Source: Haloechinothrix alba
Lineage (GTDB): Bacteria; Actinomycetota; Actinomycetes; Mycobacteriales; Pseudonocardiaceae
Reading direction: 5' to 3'
DNA: 64,000 bases
NCBI RefSeq assembly: GCF_900188115.1
Contig: NZ_FZNW01000010.1
Span: 124,001 to 188,000, forward strand
Shown: one piece after another, positions 37,393 through 47,835 of the stretch
How the letters are laid out: each line of letters opens with the position of its first letter
How positions within the stretch are numbered: position 1 is the first letter of the stretch
Notes under the pieces: generated by a model
The model's database searches: none
Told to the model about the DNA's origin: nothing
What the model saw: the letters and a program-made list of their open reading frames with translations, nothing else
Program-made: the position numbers and the translations under genes

Positions 37393-37974
37393 ATGACGGC
37401 ACAGGCAGCGACCGGGCAAGACGCGGCCGTGGACGCCGCGCGGTTCCGTACGGTACTCGGCCACTTCTGTACCGGTGTGACGGTCGTCACCGGCTACGGG
37501 CCGGACGGTCCCGTCGGGTTCGCGTGCCAGTCGTTCGCCGCGCTCTCGCTGGACCCGCCCTACGTACTCTTCTGCCCCGGCAAGACCTCGCGCGCGTGGC
37601 CGGTCATCGAAGCCGCCGGGTACTTCGCGGTGAACGTGCTCGGCGAGTCCCAGCGGGACGTGAGTACGGTGTTCGGCTCCCCGGGCGACGACAGGTTCTC
37701 CCGGGTCGGCTGGACGCGCGCGGAGTCCGGCGCCCCCCTCCTCGACGGCGCGCTGACCTGGATCGACTGTGCCGTGGAGACGGTACACGACGCGGGAGAC
37801 CACTTCATCGTCGTCGGCAGGGTGCGCGAGCTCGGCGACCTTGCCGACGACCGCCCGCTGCTGTTCTACCGCGGCCGGTACGCCGCGATCGGGTTGGAGC
37901 GTGGCGAGGCCGCACCGGCGCCCGAGCACCTGACAGCGTTTCTGACCTGGCCCGGTCCGGACGACTGGGTCTAG
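37393..37974 (+). CDS. hsaB: Flavin reductase HsaB, partner of HsaA
   Basis: NADH:FMN oxidoreductase supplying reduced flavin to HsaA. At 193 aa (Rv3567c, about 187) it shows the split-barrel flavin reductase signatures FRTVLGHFCTGVTVVTGYG, GFACQSFAALSLDPPYVLFCPGKTS, FAVNVLGESQRDVSTVFG and ETVHDAGDHFIVVGRVRELG. Last gene of the hsa operon. It ends 173 bp before the glycosyltransferase gene; a KstR box lies in that gap. Confidence 0.94.
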   Translation: MTAQAATGQDAAVDAARFRTVLGHFCTGVTVVTGYGPDGPVGFACQSFAALSLDPPYVLFCPGKTSRAWPVIEAAGYFAVNVLGESQRDVSTVFGSPGDDRFSRVGWTRAESGAPLLDGALTWIDCAVETVHDAGDHFIVVGRVRELGDLADDRPLLFYRGRYAAIGLERGEAAPAPEHLTAFLTWPGPDDWV

Positions 37975-38016
37975 GCCGGTCCGGTGTAGCCGTCGTCACA
38001 GTCGCCTACTGTGGTA

Positions 38017-38030
38017 GAGAACATGTTCTA
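38017..38030. promoter_or_regulatory. KstR box upstream of the glycosyltransferase operon
   Basis: GAGAACATGTTCTA, identical to the hsaA box, lies 43 bp after hsaB and 118 bp before the glycosyltransferase start. No minus-strand gene starts here, so if functional it acts on the glycosyltransferase operon. Confidence 0.75.
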
Positions 38031-38147
38031 AACTCGCCGGTAGGTTACGCTGATCGGTGGTACTCGCCGACTGCGGGTGTGTCAACGACGATGAGAAGCG
38101 GCCCGTGGCAGCATGCGGTGCGCGGCTGCGTGGGTGGGAGGTGAACC

Positions 38148-39401
38148 GTGCGTGTCGCACTGCTGTCCTACCGGAGTAAACCGCACTGTGGGGGTCAGGG
38201 AGTCTACGTCCGGTACCTGAGCAGGGGCCTGGCCGAGCTGGGGCACGAGGTGGAGGTCTTCTCGGGGCAGCCGTACCCGGAGCTCGACCCGGGCGTCGAG
38301 CTCACCAAGGTGCCGAGCCTCGACCTCTACCGCGAGTCGGACCCGTTCCGCACGCCGCGCCCGAGTGAGATCCGCGACGGCATCGACCTGCTCGAGCTCG
38401 GGTTGATGTGGACGGCAGGCTTTCCCGAGCCACTGACGTTCAGCATGCGGGTGGCCAGGATACTGCGCGCCCGGGCGGACGAGTTCGACGTGGTGCACGA
38501 CAACCAGAGCCTCGGCTCCGGCTTGCTGCCGCTGCGCGAGTCGGGTATCCCGCTGCTGGCCACCGTGCACCACCCCATCACCCAGGACCGCACGGCGGAC
38601 CTGGCGGCGGCGCCACTGCGGCGCAAGCTGGCCGTCCGGCGCTGGTACGGCTTCGTCCGGATGCAGGCACGCGTCGCACGCAGGCTCGACGACGTGATCA
38701 CGGTCTCGCGTAGCTCGGCAGAGGACATCGCGAACGACTTCGGGGTGCCTGCCGAGCAGATCCGTACGGTCCCGCTCGGCGTGGACACGTCGCTGTTCCG
38801 GCCGTCCCGTACCCAGCGGGTTCCCGGCCGGATCGTGGCGGTGGCCAGCGCGGACGTCCCGCTCAAGGGGGTGCGCCATCTCCTCGAGGCCGTGGCCAAG
38901 CTGCGTACCGAGCGGGCGGTCGAGCTGACCGTGGTGACGCAGCTGACCAAGGGCGGCCCGACGGAACGGCTGATCGAGGACCTCGCCATCGGGGACATCG
39001 TGCACACCGTCAGCGGAATCGACGACTCCGAGCTCGCCACGCTGCTCGGCTCCGCCGAGGTGGCGTGCGTGCCCTCGCTGTACGAGGGGTTCTCGCTGCC
39101 GACCGTGGAGGCCATGTCCTGCGCCACCCCGCTCGTGGTCAGCGACGCGGGCGCGCTGCCCGAGGTGGTCGGCGGCGACGGGGAGTGCGCTCTGCTGGCG
39201 CCGCCGGGCGACACCGAGGCCCTCGCGCAGCAGCTGGCGAGCCTGCTGGAGGATCCGGAACGGGCGCGGCAGCTCGGCGAGGCCGGCAGGCGCCGTGCGG
39301 TGGACCGGTACAGCTGGACGTCGGTGGCCGCGGCGACCGCGGAATGCTATGCGGAGGCGATCGACAGAGCCCGGAGCGGAAAGGGAGCGAGCACGTGCTG
39401 A
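38148..39401 (+). CDS. GT4-type glycosyltransferase
   Basis: GT-B retaining glycosyltransferase, 417 aa. The N-terminal acceptor domain starts VALLSYRSKPHCGGQGVYVRYLSRGLAELGHEVEVFSG. The C-terminal donor domain has VPLGVDTSLFRP, VASADVPLKGVRHLLEAV and the E-x7-E motif (PSLYEGFSLPTVEAMSCATPLV). The sequence suggests a cytoplasmic enzyme using a nucleotide sugar. GTG start at 38148. It heads a tight operon with a methyltransferase (7-bp overlap) and an (alpha/alpha)6-barrel protein. Its product is unknown. A mycobacterial glycosyltransferase/methyltransferase pair near sterol-regulated genes (Rv0225/Rv0224c) could be related; this is recalled, not checked. Confidence 0.85.
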   Translation: MRVALLSYRSKPHCGGQGVYVRYLSRGLAELGHEVEVFSGQPYPELDPGVELTKVPSLDLYRESDPFRTPRPSEIRDGIDLLELGLMWTAGFPEPLTFSMRVARILRARADEFDVVHDNQSLGSGLLPLRESGIPLLATVHHPITQDRTADLAAAPLRRKLAVRRWYGFVRMQARVARRLDDVITVSRSSAEDIANDFGVPAEQIRTVPLGVDTSLFRPSRTQRVPGRIVAVASADVPLKGVRHLLEAVAKLRTERAVELTVVTQLTKGGPTERLIEDLAIGDIVHTVSGIDDSELATLLGSAEVACVPSLYEGFSLPTVEAMSCATPLVVSDAGALPEVVGGDGECALLAPPGDTEALAQQLASLLEDPERARQLGEAGRRRAVDRYSWTSVAAATAECYAEAIDRARSGKGASTC

Positions 39402-40112
39402 CTGTGGACTTCGACCAGCTGCGGATGCGGCCGGGCGACCGGGTGCTGGACCTCGGATGCGGGGCGGGCAGGCACGCCTTCGAGGCGTACCGGTGCGGTG
39501 CCGAGGTGGTCGCGTTCGACCAGGACCGCACGGAGCTGGACGCCGTCGAGGAGATGTTCGCCGCGATGTCCGAGGCCGGTGAGGTGCCCGATACGGCATC
39601 GGCCAGCACCGTGGCAGGGGACGCGCTGGAACTGCCGTTCCCGGACGCCTCGTTCGACCGCGTGATCGCCTCCGAGATCCTCGAGCACATACCCGAGGAC
39701 GACAAGGCCATCTGGGAGCTGGCCAGGGTCCTGCGGCCGGGCGGGACGGCAGCGGTGACGGTGCCGAAGTGGTTGCCCGAGCGGGTGTGCTGGGCCCTGT
39801 CGGACGCCTACCACCAAGTCGAAGGCGGGCACGTGCGCATCTACCGCGCGACTCAGCTGACCGAACGGTTGCGCTCGGCCGGACTGAGCCCGGTGCACCG
39901 GCACCACGCGCACGCGCTGCACTCGCCGTACTGGTGGCTCAAGTGCGCGGTCGGCGTGGACAACGAGGACAACCCGCTGGTCAAGGCGTATCACCGCCTG
40001 CTGGTGTGGGACATGATGAGCCGGCCGTGGCTGACCCGCGGCGCCGAGCGCGTACTCGACCCTGTGCTCGGCAAGAGCGTGGCCGTCTACATGGTCAAGC
40101 AGGAGGTTCCGG

Positions 40113-40126
<14 letters not shown>
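39395..40126 (+). CDS. Class I SAM-dependent methyltransferase in the glycosyltransferase operon
   Basis: A 243-aa enzyme with motif I RVLDLGCGAGRHAFEAYRCG, an acidic residue at VVAFDQDRTEL, DALELPFPDASFDRVIASEILEHI and the post-motif ELARVLRPGGTAAVTVPKW. The C-terminal half, with HSPYWWLKCAVGVDNEDNPLVKAYHRLL and a hydrophobic end (PVLGKSVAVYMVKQ), suggests a hydrophobic or membrane-bound substrate. The GTG at 39395 has AAGGGAG upstream and overlaps the glycosyltransferase stop. The next gene begins inside its last 14 bases. Confidence 0.85.
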
Positions 40127-41947
<1,821 letters not shown>

Positions 41948-41978
41948 TCATCGTAGTGTGCCGCGACGCCGCGGGCAG

Positions 41979-42037
41979 GTGGGAGCCGAATGTGACACTC
42001 GGCTCCTTCTATGGAGCCAAGGTCACCTTGGGCTCCC
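41979..42037. repeat. Palindromic intergenic repeat, family B copy 1
   Basis: GGAGCCGA..TCGGCTCC and GGAGCCAAGG..CCTTGGGCTCC form two adjacent hairpins separated by TTCTAT. Its half-sequence GTGGGAGCCGAA.GTGACA recurs at 42659, on the other side of the DinB gene. Confidence 0.75.
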
Positions 42038-42092
42038 CGCTCCGCGCCCGTTGTATGGGCACGGGGTGGTACGCGCGCCTAGGATGATCGGC

Positions 42093-42644
42093 ATGACTCG
42101 CTGCGCAGGCTGCGGATTCGTGATCTCGGCTGACGCCGAGCCCGCGGTGACCGATGACCAGCAGGTGGCCGACTACGACGAGACGGCGTTCGCCGAGGCA
42201 GGCGAACGCATCGTGGCGACGGTGGCCGAGGTCGTGTCGCTGCTGGAGGGCACGGACGCGGCGGCGCTACGCGTGCGGCCCGACCCTGGTACGTGGTCGC
42301 GGTTGGAGTACGCGTGTCACATGCGCGATGTCCTCGTCGTGCAGCGGGAGCGGGCGTTGCGTGCCCGCGCGGTGGACTGCCCCGACGTCGAGCGGATGGG
42401 CCGCGAGGAACGGGTCGAGCACGACGGCTACGCCGAGCAGGACCCGGTCGACGTGGCACGCCAGCTCACCGAGTTCGCCCGCCTGTTCACGGGCGTGCTC
42501 GCCAGGCTCGGGCCACAGGACTGGCTACGCACCCTGAACTACAACTGGCCGGACAGCCGCCCGCGGACGCTGCGGTGGCTGGCCATGCACACCCTGCACG
42601 AGATGGTCCACCACCGCGAGGACATCCGCAGCCAGGCGGGATGA
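42093..42644 (+). CDS. DinB-family four-helix-bundle protein with N-terminal CxxC
   Basis: A 183-aa protein. TRCAGCGF at the start looks like half a zinc knuckle. The rest is a DinB/YfiT-like bundle: TWSRLEYACHMRDVLVVQRERA carries the first metal-ligand histidine, and WLAMHTLHEMVHHREDIRSQ carries the terminal H-x3-H-x-x-H type ligands. Such proteins are metal-dependent thiol transferases or are of unknown role. The ATG at 42093 has AGGA eight bases upstream; an ATG at 42084 is an alternative. The gene stands alone between two copies of a palindromic repeat. Confidence 0.82.
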   Translation: MTRCAGCGFVISADAEPAVTDDQQVADYDETAFAEAGERIVATVAEVVSLLEGTDAAALRVRPDPGTWSRLEYACHMRDVLVVQRERALRARAVDCPDVERMGREERVEHDGYAEQDPVDVARQLTEFARLFTGVLARLGPQDWLRTLNYNWPDSRPRTLRWLAMHTLHEMVHHREDIRSQAG

Positions 42645-42658
42645 CCCACAGCCCGGGG

Positions 42659-42718
42659 TGGGAGCCGAAGGTGACATCGGGTTCTTAGAAGGAGCCGGAT
42701 GTCACCTTCGGCTCCCAC
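42659..42718. repeat. Palindromic intergenic repeat, family B copy 2
   Basis: A perfect 21-bp inverted repeat: 42659-42679 (GTGGGAGCCGAAGGTGACAT..) pairs with 42698-42718 across an 18-nt loop. It begins 14 bp after the DinB stop and may act as its terminator. Confidence 0.8.
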
Positions 42719-42888
42719 CTGCCGGCCCGGCATGGCGCGTTACGGCGCGGATGTACGGCGGAATACCCGCCCATCGTGGTGCCATGTGCCGACCTTCGAC
42801 GGTAGTTGATACCCACTCGAACGAGTGAAGCTTGCTCGGTACCTTGTCTGCCGATCGTGGCGCAACGCCACAGGAGCGAGTGATACCG

Positions 42889-43623
42889 ATGAGAAAAATC
42901 TGGCCGGCTCTCGTCGCTACCGCGGCGAGCCTCGCCCTTCTCGCCGCGGGCCCCATAACGGCCGCGGCCTCGGCATCGGCCCCGGAGACAGCACCCGCCG
43001 GGGCGGAACCGTTGATCATCGATGGTGGTTATGCCGACGAGGCGCCGTGGGCCGCACGAATGTTCGTCGACGGCGACGAGCGGTGCAGCGCGTCGATCAT
43101 CGCGCCGACCTGGATCCTGACCGCCGACCACTGCGTCGTCCGGGGCGAGCACACCTTCCGTATCGGCAGCACGGACCAGCATTCCGGCGGCACGATGGCC
43201 ACGGGCGTCGACATCCACACGCATTACTTTGCGGACCTGGCGCTCGTCGAGCTGGATCGGCCGGTCGACACGGCGTACGCCGAGCTGGCCGAGTCGTCCG
43301 GTGATGTGCGTGTCGGCGACACGGCACAGGTCTACGGCTGGGGCGCGACCTGCACCGACCGGCCCGAGCGGGAGTGCCAGTCCCGGTACCTCAAGTACGC
43401 CGACGTCGACGTCACGTCCACCCGTTGCCGGGATGCGGGGTGGGGCACGGCGATCTGCGCCCAGCGAGGCGACGGGATCCCCGCAGGCGGCGACTCCGGC
43501 GGTCCCATGTTCAACGACGACGTCCAGGTCGGTGTGGCGTCCACGAGCGACCGGCGCTCGCGTACCGCCTACACCAGCGTGATCGAGTACCGCGACTGGA
43601 TCAGGTCGGTCTCCGGCGTGTGA
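42889..43623 (+). CDS. Secreted trypsin-like serine protease (S1 family)
   Basis: Extracellular chymotrypsin-fold protease, 244 aa. The signal peptide is MRKIWPALVATAASLALLAAG with a likely cleavage after the Ala-rich ASASA near residue 31. A short propeptide precedes the IIDGG activation site (residues 43-47). The triad is His81 in LTADHC, Asp116 in ADLALVEL and Ser203 in GGDSGGP. Cysteine pairs typical of Streptomyces trypsin-like proteases are present. The ATG at 42889 is used; a GTG at 42880 fits AGGAG better but would only lengthen the signal peptide. A small CACTCG-AA-CGAGTG palindrome lies at 42814-42827. Confidence 0.9.
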   Translation: MRKIWPALVATAASLALLAAGPITAAASASAPETAPAGAEPLIIDGGYADEAPWAARMFVDGDERCSASIIAPTWILTADHCVVRGEHTFRIGSTDQHSGGTMATGVDIHTHYFADLALVELDRPVDTAYAELAESSGDVRVGDTAQVYGWGATCTDRPERECQSRYLKYADVDVTSTRCRDAGWGTAICAQRGDGIPAGGDSGGPMFNDDVQVGVASTSDRRSRTAYTSVIEYRDWIRSVSGV

Positions 43624-43646
43624 GAAACCCGCGTGTGAACAACCCG

Positions 43647-43685
43647 CGTGTGTGACGGTCGCCCGAGGGGCGGCCGTCACACACG
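43647..43685. terminator. Bidirectional hairpin between protease and fadE33
   Basis: CGTGTGTGACGGTCGCCC pairs over 18 positions with GGGCGGCCGTCACACACG (one mismatch, G-U in the transcript) around a 3-nt loop. It follows the protease stop, and the fadE33 stop codon lies within its right arm. Confidence 0.8.
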
Positions 43686-44777
43686 TAGCAGCCGTTCCAG
43701 ATGTTCGTGCGGCTGACCGAACAGCTGCGCCGAGGAGTGCGCGCGCTTGAAGTACCGGTGCGCGTCGTGCTCCCAGGTGATGGCGATCCCGCCGTGCAGC
43801 TGGATCATCTCGGAGGCCACTGTCGACAGCGCGTCCGAGCAGTGCACGGTGGCGGCGAGCACGGCCTCCTCGGCATCCGCGCTGCCCGCGTCGAACGCCT
43901 CGCCTGCGGCGTAGCTCGCCGAGCGCGCGGTCTCGACCAGCACGTGCATGTCCGCCATGCGGTGCTTCAACGCCTGGAAGCTCCCGATCGGCCTGCCGAA
44001 CTGGACCCGGTTCTTTGTGTACTCCACGGTCGTCTCGAGCGCCCGCGCCGCGGCTCCCGCCTGCTCGGCAGCGAGCACCGCGCAGGCGGTGTCGCGGGCG
44101 CGGCGCAGGGCCGTTGCGCCGTCGGCCCCGGACAACCGGATCCCGCGGGCCCCGTGCAGGGAGACGGTCGCGAGTCTGCGCTCCTGATCCATAGCAGGCG
44201 TGTGTTCCCTGGTGACGGCATCCTGGTCCGGGTTCACCTCGAACAGTGCGACGGAGCCGGCGTGCGCGGCCGCCACCACGAGTATGTCGGCGAGATCGCC
44301 GTCGAGCACGTAGTGCGCTGTGCCGTCCAGCGTGTGGTGCTCCCCGTCCGGCCGGGCGGTGCACGCGGGTTCGTCCGGGTCCCACCTCCCGTCCGCGCCT
44401 GCCCAGGCGAGCGTCGCGAGTGCCTCGCCGGTCGCGAGCCGGGGAAGGAGCCGCTCGCAGGCCTGCTCGTCGCCCGACTCCAGCAGGGCCCGGGCCGCCA
44501 GCGCCGCCGAGCCCAGCAGCGGGCTCGGTATGAGGTCCTTGCCGAGCTCCTCCGCGGCCACCTGCAGCTCACGCACGCCGGCACCGACCCCGTCGAAACG
44601 TTCCGGGACAGCCAGGGCCGCCACGCCGACCTGCTCGCACAGCACCGACCAGAGCTTGGCGTCGTAGCCCCGCGACGGATCCGCCTGCGGCGTGGGCCGA
44701 TCCGGGCTCGGCTCACGTTCGAGTACACTTCGGATGGTCCGTGCCAGCTCCTCCTGCTCGTCGGTCGTGCCCGGCAT
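43677..44777 (-). CDS. fadE33: Acyl-CoA dehydrogenase FadE33-like
   Basis: One of the HIP-regulon dehydrogenases acting on CoA esters from rings C/D. Length is 366 aa (FadE33 is about 318). Conserved parts: VGVAALAVPERFDGVGAGVREL, TVEYTKNRVQFGRPIGSFQALKHRMADMHVLVETA and IQLHGGIAITWEHDAHRYFKRAHSS. The central region is reduced, as in subunits of heteromeric alpha2beta2 dehydrogenases. ATG at 44777 overlaps the stop of fadE32; the open frame upstream is not used. It is the last gene of fadD3-echA-fadE31-fadE32-fadE33, the order of Rv3561-Rv3564 with a hydratase added. Confidence 0.85.
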   Translation of the reverse strand: MPGTTDEQEELARTIRSVLEREPSPDRPTPQADPSRGYDAKLWSVLCEQVGVAALAVPERFDGVGAGVRELQVAAEELGKDLIPSPLLGSAALAARALLESGDEQACERLLPRLATGEALATLAWAGADGRWDPDEPACTARPDGEHHTLDGTAHYVLDGDLADILVVAAAHAGSVALFEVNPDQDAVTREHTPAMDQERRLATVSLHGARGIRLSGADGATALRRARDTACAVLAAEQAGAAARALETTVEYTKNRVQFGRPIGSFQALKHRMADMHVLVETARSASYAAGEAFDAGSADAEEAVLAATVHCSDALSTVASEMIQLHGGIAITWEHDAHRYFKRAHSSAQLFGQPHEHLERLLRV

Positions 44778-45793
44778 CAGCTCGCCCGTCCCGCGCTCGA
44801 GGCCAGCTCGCCGAGCACCCTCGACCTGTGCGTGGCCTGGGTACCCCAGGCCGAGGTCAGCGCGCGAACCCTGGTCAGCCACAGGCCGATGTCGTGCTCG
44901 GCGGTGTACCCGATGGCGCCGTGTACCTGAAGGGCGGCGCGCGCCGCCTGGTAGGCGGCGTCTGCTGTGGCCACGCGCGCGGCAGAGACGTCCCGGCTCG
45001 CGTGCGGACTCGCGGCGTCGATGGCGACCGCTGCGCCGAACAGCAGCGGCCTGGCCAGCTCAAGCTGGGTGGCGATATCGGCCAGCATGTGCTTGATGGC
45101 CTGGTACTGCCCGATCGCCTTGCCGTACTGGAACCTCTGCTTGGCGTAGTCCACGCTCTCCTCGAGCAGCCGCCGTCCCGCGCCGAGTAGCTGGGCGGCG
45201 GTGGCGAGCGTGGCGACCGGCAGGGTCCGGTGGATCGCGAGCATGACCGCGGCGACCTCATCCCGTTGCAGCGAGTCGACCGCGAACAACCTGCGCGAAA
45301 CATCCACAGAAGACAGCGGTGCGTCCGATGGCCGGTCGAACTCGTAGAGCACGCCTTCGGACACGCACAGCCGGATGTCGGCGATATCGGCATCGAGCGC
45401 GTACGGGGCCTCCGGCGACGCTGCCAGCGTCGCGATGCTCGCCCCCGAGGCCAGCGCGGGAAGCCACGAAGCGGCCTGGTCGATCTCCCCGCACTCGCCG
45501 AGCAGCGCCGGCACGGTCGCGACCGACTCGGTGACCGGCCCCGGAACGGCGTGGTACCCGAGAGCGTCCAGCGCGACCACGAGGTCCACCGCGTCCGCGC
45601 CGAGCCCGCCGTGACGCTCGGGGACGGCGAGCGCGGTGACGCCGAGATCGGCAAGGCGCTGCCACAGTGCCAGGCCCGTCTCGTGCTTGCCGCTTCCCCA
45701 GGCGCGTATCACGCCGGGAGTGTCTGCCTCGGCGAGGAGCGCGCCGATGCTGCGGGAGAAGTCAAGCTGCTCGCGGGAGAGCGCGAATCTCAT
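44777..45793 (-). CDS. fadE32: Acyl-CoA dehydrogenase FadE32-like
   Basis: A 338-aa acyl-CoA dehydrogenase subunit. LGVTALAVPERHGGLGADAVDLVVALDALG, SVDYAKQRFQYGKAIGQYQAIKHMLADIATQLELARPLL and LQVHGAIGYTAEHDIGLWL identify the fold. In M. tuberculosis, FadE32 acts on a late ring-C/D degradation product (family knowledge). The gene is coupled on both sides: its start overlaps the fadE31 stop by 4 bp and its stop overlaps the fadE33 start. Confidence 0.85.
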   Translation of the reverse strand: MRFALSREQLDFSRSIGALLAEADTPGVIRAWGSGKHETGLALWQRLADLGVTALAVPERHGGLGADAVDLVVALDALGYHAVPGPVTESVATVPALLGECGEIDQAASWLPALASGASIATLAASPEAPYALDADIADIRLCVSEGVLYEFDRPSDAPLSSVDVSRRLFAVDSLQRDEVAAVMLAIHRTLPVATLATAAQLLGAGRRLLEESVDYAKQRFQYGKAIGQYQAIKHMLADIATQLELARPLLFGAAVAIDAASPHASRDVSAARVATADAAYQAARAALQVHGAIGYTAEHDIGLWLTRVRALTSAWGTQATHRSRVLGELASSAGRAS

Positions 45794-46974
45794 GTGGCAC
45801 CTCGGTTCTTGCTCGCAGTACTCTCTCTGGGAAGTCCGAGCAGGCGCTCGGCCACGATGTTCCGCTGGATCTGGTCCGTCCCGCCGTAGATCGGCCCGGC
45901 CAGCGAGAACAGGTACCCCGAGCTCCACCGGCCCGCGTCCGGAGCCGACTCCCCGGTCAGCTCGGCGCTCGGCCCGAGCAGGTCGAGCGCCGTCTCGTGC
46001 AGCGCGACATCCAGGTGGGACCAGTACAGCTTGTTCACACTCGACTCCGGACCGAGCTCGCCGCCCTCGGCGAGCCGGGAGACGGTGTTGAACGTGTACA
46101 GCTGGTAGGCACGAGCGCCGATCCACGCGTCGGCGACCCGTTCGCCGAGGGCGGTGTCGGCCGGGTCGCCCTCGCGGCACCACAGGTCGACCAGCCGCTC
46201 GGCCGATGCGAGGAACCTGCCGGGGCTGCGTAGCGAGAGCCCGCGCTCGTTGTTGGCCGTGGTCATCGCGACACGCCAGCCGTCATTCGGCTCGCCGATC
46301 ACGTCGGAATCCGGGACGAAGACGTTGTCCAGGAAGATCTCCGCGAACCCGTACTCTCCGTCGAGCTGCGCGATCGGGCGGACCTGCACACCCTCGGCGT
46401 CCAGGTCGAACATCAGGTACGTCAGGCCCTTGTGCCGCTCGCTGTCCGGCTCGCTGCGGAACAACCCGAACGCGGAGTCCGCGAACGCTGCCCGCGAGCT
46501 CCACGTCTTCTGCCCGGACAGCAGCCAGCCGCCTTCGGTCCGGGTAGCGGTGCTGCGCAGTGCTGCGATGTCGCTGCCTGCCTCCGGCTCGGACCACGCC
46601 TGCGCCCACACGCGGTCGGAGCGGGCCATCTCCGGGAGGATGCGCGCCCGCTGCTCCTCGGTGCCGTGCGAGAACAGGGTCGGCGCCAGCATGAAGATGC
46701 CGTTCTGGTTCACCCTGGCCGGGGCACCCGCCGCGTAGTACTCCTCCTCGAAGACCAGCCACTCCAGCAGGGAGGCGTCGCGGCCGCCGTAGGCCGCGGG
46801 CCACGCCACGGCCGCGTAGCCCGCGTCGGCCAGCTTCGCCTCCCATGCGCGGTGCTGCTCGAATCCACGGGCGGTGTTGAACGACGCGAGCGGACGCTCG
46901 GGGACGTTCGCGGCGAGCCATTCCCGTACCTGCTCGCGGAACGCCAGGGTGGCCTCGTCGAACTCGAGATCCAC
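45790..46974 (-). CDS. fadE31: Acyl-CoA dehydrogenase FadE31-like
   Basis: Complete acyl-CoA dehydrogenase of 394 aa (FadE31 is about 377). It has the full flavin-contact set: VWAQAWSEPEAGSDIAALRSTATR, WLLSGQKTWSSRAAFADSAFGL, KHKGLTYLMFDLDAEGVQVRPI and the terminal GGTDQIQRNIVAERLLGLPRE. It is therefore likely the catalytic partner of the reduced subunits FadE32/FadE33. GTG start with AAGGAA upstream, four bases after the hydratase gene. Confidence 0.86.
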   Translation of the reverse strand: MDLEFDEATLAFREQVREWLAANVPERPLASFNTARGFEQHRAWEAKLADAGYAAVAWPAAYGGRDASLLEWLVFEEEYYAAGAPARVNQNGIFMLAPTLFSHGTEEQRARILPEMARSDRVWAQAWSEPEAGSDIAALRSTATRTEGGWLLSGQKTWSSRAAFADSAFGLFRSEPDSERHKGLTYLMFDLDAEGVQVRPIAQLDGEYGFAEIFLDNVFVPDSDVIGEPNDGWRVAMTTANNERGLSLRSPGRFLASAERLVDLWCREGDPADTALGERVADAWIGARAYQLYTFNTVSRLAEGGELGPESSVNKLYWSHLDVALHETALDLLGPSAELTGESAPDAGRWSSGYLFSLAGPIYGGTDQIQRNIVAERLLGLPRESTASKNRGAT

Positions 46975-46977
46975 TAG

Positions 46978-47835
46978 CTATTCCTTTCGCCTGTCGGAGG
47001 CCATCGACTTGGCATCCTGCCCGCCGAGCGAGTCCCCGCCGTGGACCTCGGCGTTGTGCGCGTGCGCGAAGTGATGCAGCCCGAACGCCGAGTCCATACC
47101 GCTGCGCATCCCCATCAGGTCCTCTGCCTGGTTGACGGCCTTCTTGGTGAGCGCGAGGCCGAAACCCGGCATCTCGGCGATCTGCTCGGCGAGCGCCTGG
47201 GTGTGTGACTCGAGCTCGTCGGCAGGCACGACCCGGTTCACCATGCCCCACTCCTTGGCCTGGGCCGCGCTGAAGCGCTCCCCGGTGAACAGCACCTCCT
47301 TGGCAGCGCGGGGGCCGAGGACCCACGGGTGGGCGAAGTACTCGACTCCCGGAATGCCCATCCGTACGACCGGGTCGGAGAAGAACGCGTCCTCCGTGGC
47401 GACGATCATGTCGCAGGTCCAGGCGAGCATCAGCGCGCCTGCGATGCAGGCACCCTGCACGCTGGCGATGGTCGGTTTGGGGATCTCCCGCCAGCGCCTG
47501 CACATGCCGAGGTAGACCTCCGCCTCGCGGGCGAAGCGCTTGTCGCCGCCTTCCTTGCCCACATGGTCCCACCACAGCACCGCCGTGCGGTCGAACGACG
47601 TATCCACGTCGCGGCCGGGAGTGCCGATGTCGTGCCCGGCGCTGAAGTGCTTGCCCTCCCCGGCAAGCACGATGACCTTGACCTCGTCGTCGTCCACGGC
47701 TCGCTGGAACGCCGCGTCGAGCGCGTAGGTCATCGCGGAGTTCTGGGCGTTGCGGTACTCGGGACGGTTCATCGTGACGACGGCGGTCCTGCCGCGACGC
47801 TCGTAGCGGACCACCTCGTCGTCGGTTGTACTCAT
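46978..47835 (-). CDS. Enoyl-CoA hydratase family protein inside the fadD3 operon
   Basis: Crotonase of 285 aa with AGEGKHFSAGHDIGTPGRDVD (first oxyanion strand, with an inserted loop), ASVQGACIAGALMLAWTCDMIVATEDAFFSDPVVRMGIPGVEYF (second) and the C-terminal FAHAHNAEVHGG helix. The FSAGHDIG and W-W-DHVGKEGGDKRFAREAEVYLGMCRRWREIPK stretch recalls the EchA13-like group rather than EchA19 or EchA20. The ATG at 47835 overlaps the fadD3 stop (ATGA). M. tuberculosis has no hydratase at this place in its fadD3 operon, so the gene may supply a hydration step of ring-C/D CoA esters here. Confidence 0.8.
   Translation of the reverse strand: MSTTDDEVVRYERRGRTAVVTMNRPEYRNAQNSAMTYALDAAFQRAVDDDEVKVIVLAGEGKHFSAGHDIGTPGRDVDTSFDRTAVLWWDHVGKEGGDKRFAREAEVYLGMCRRWREIPKPTIASVQGACIAGALMLAWTCDMIVATEDAFFSDPVVRMGIPGVEYFAHPWVLGPRAAKEVLFTGERFSAAQAKEWGMVNRVVPADELESHTQALAEQIAEMPGFGLALTKKAVNQAEDLMGMRSGMDSAFGLHHFAHAHNAEVHGGDSLGGQDAKSMASDRRKE

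Noticed and set aside
42659-42718. Riboswitch or tRNA-like structure
   Set aside because: The fold is a simple long hairpin shared with another copy; no conserved riboswitch core, cloverleaf or anticodon arm is visible.
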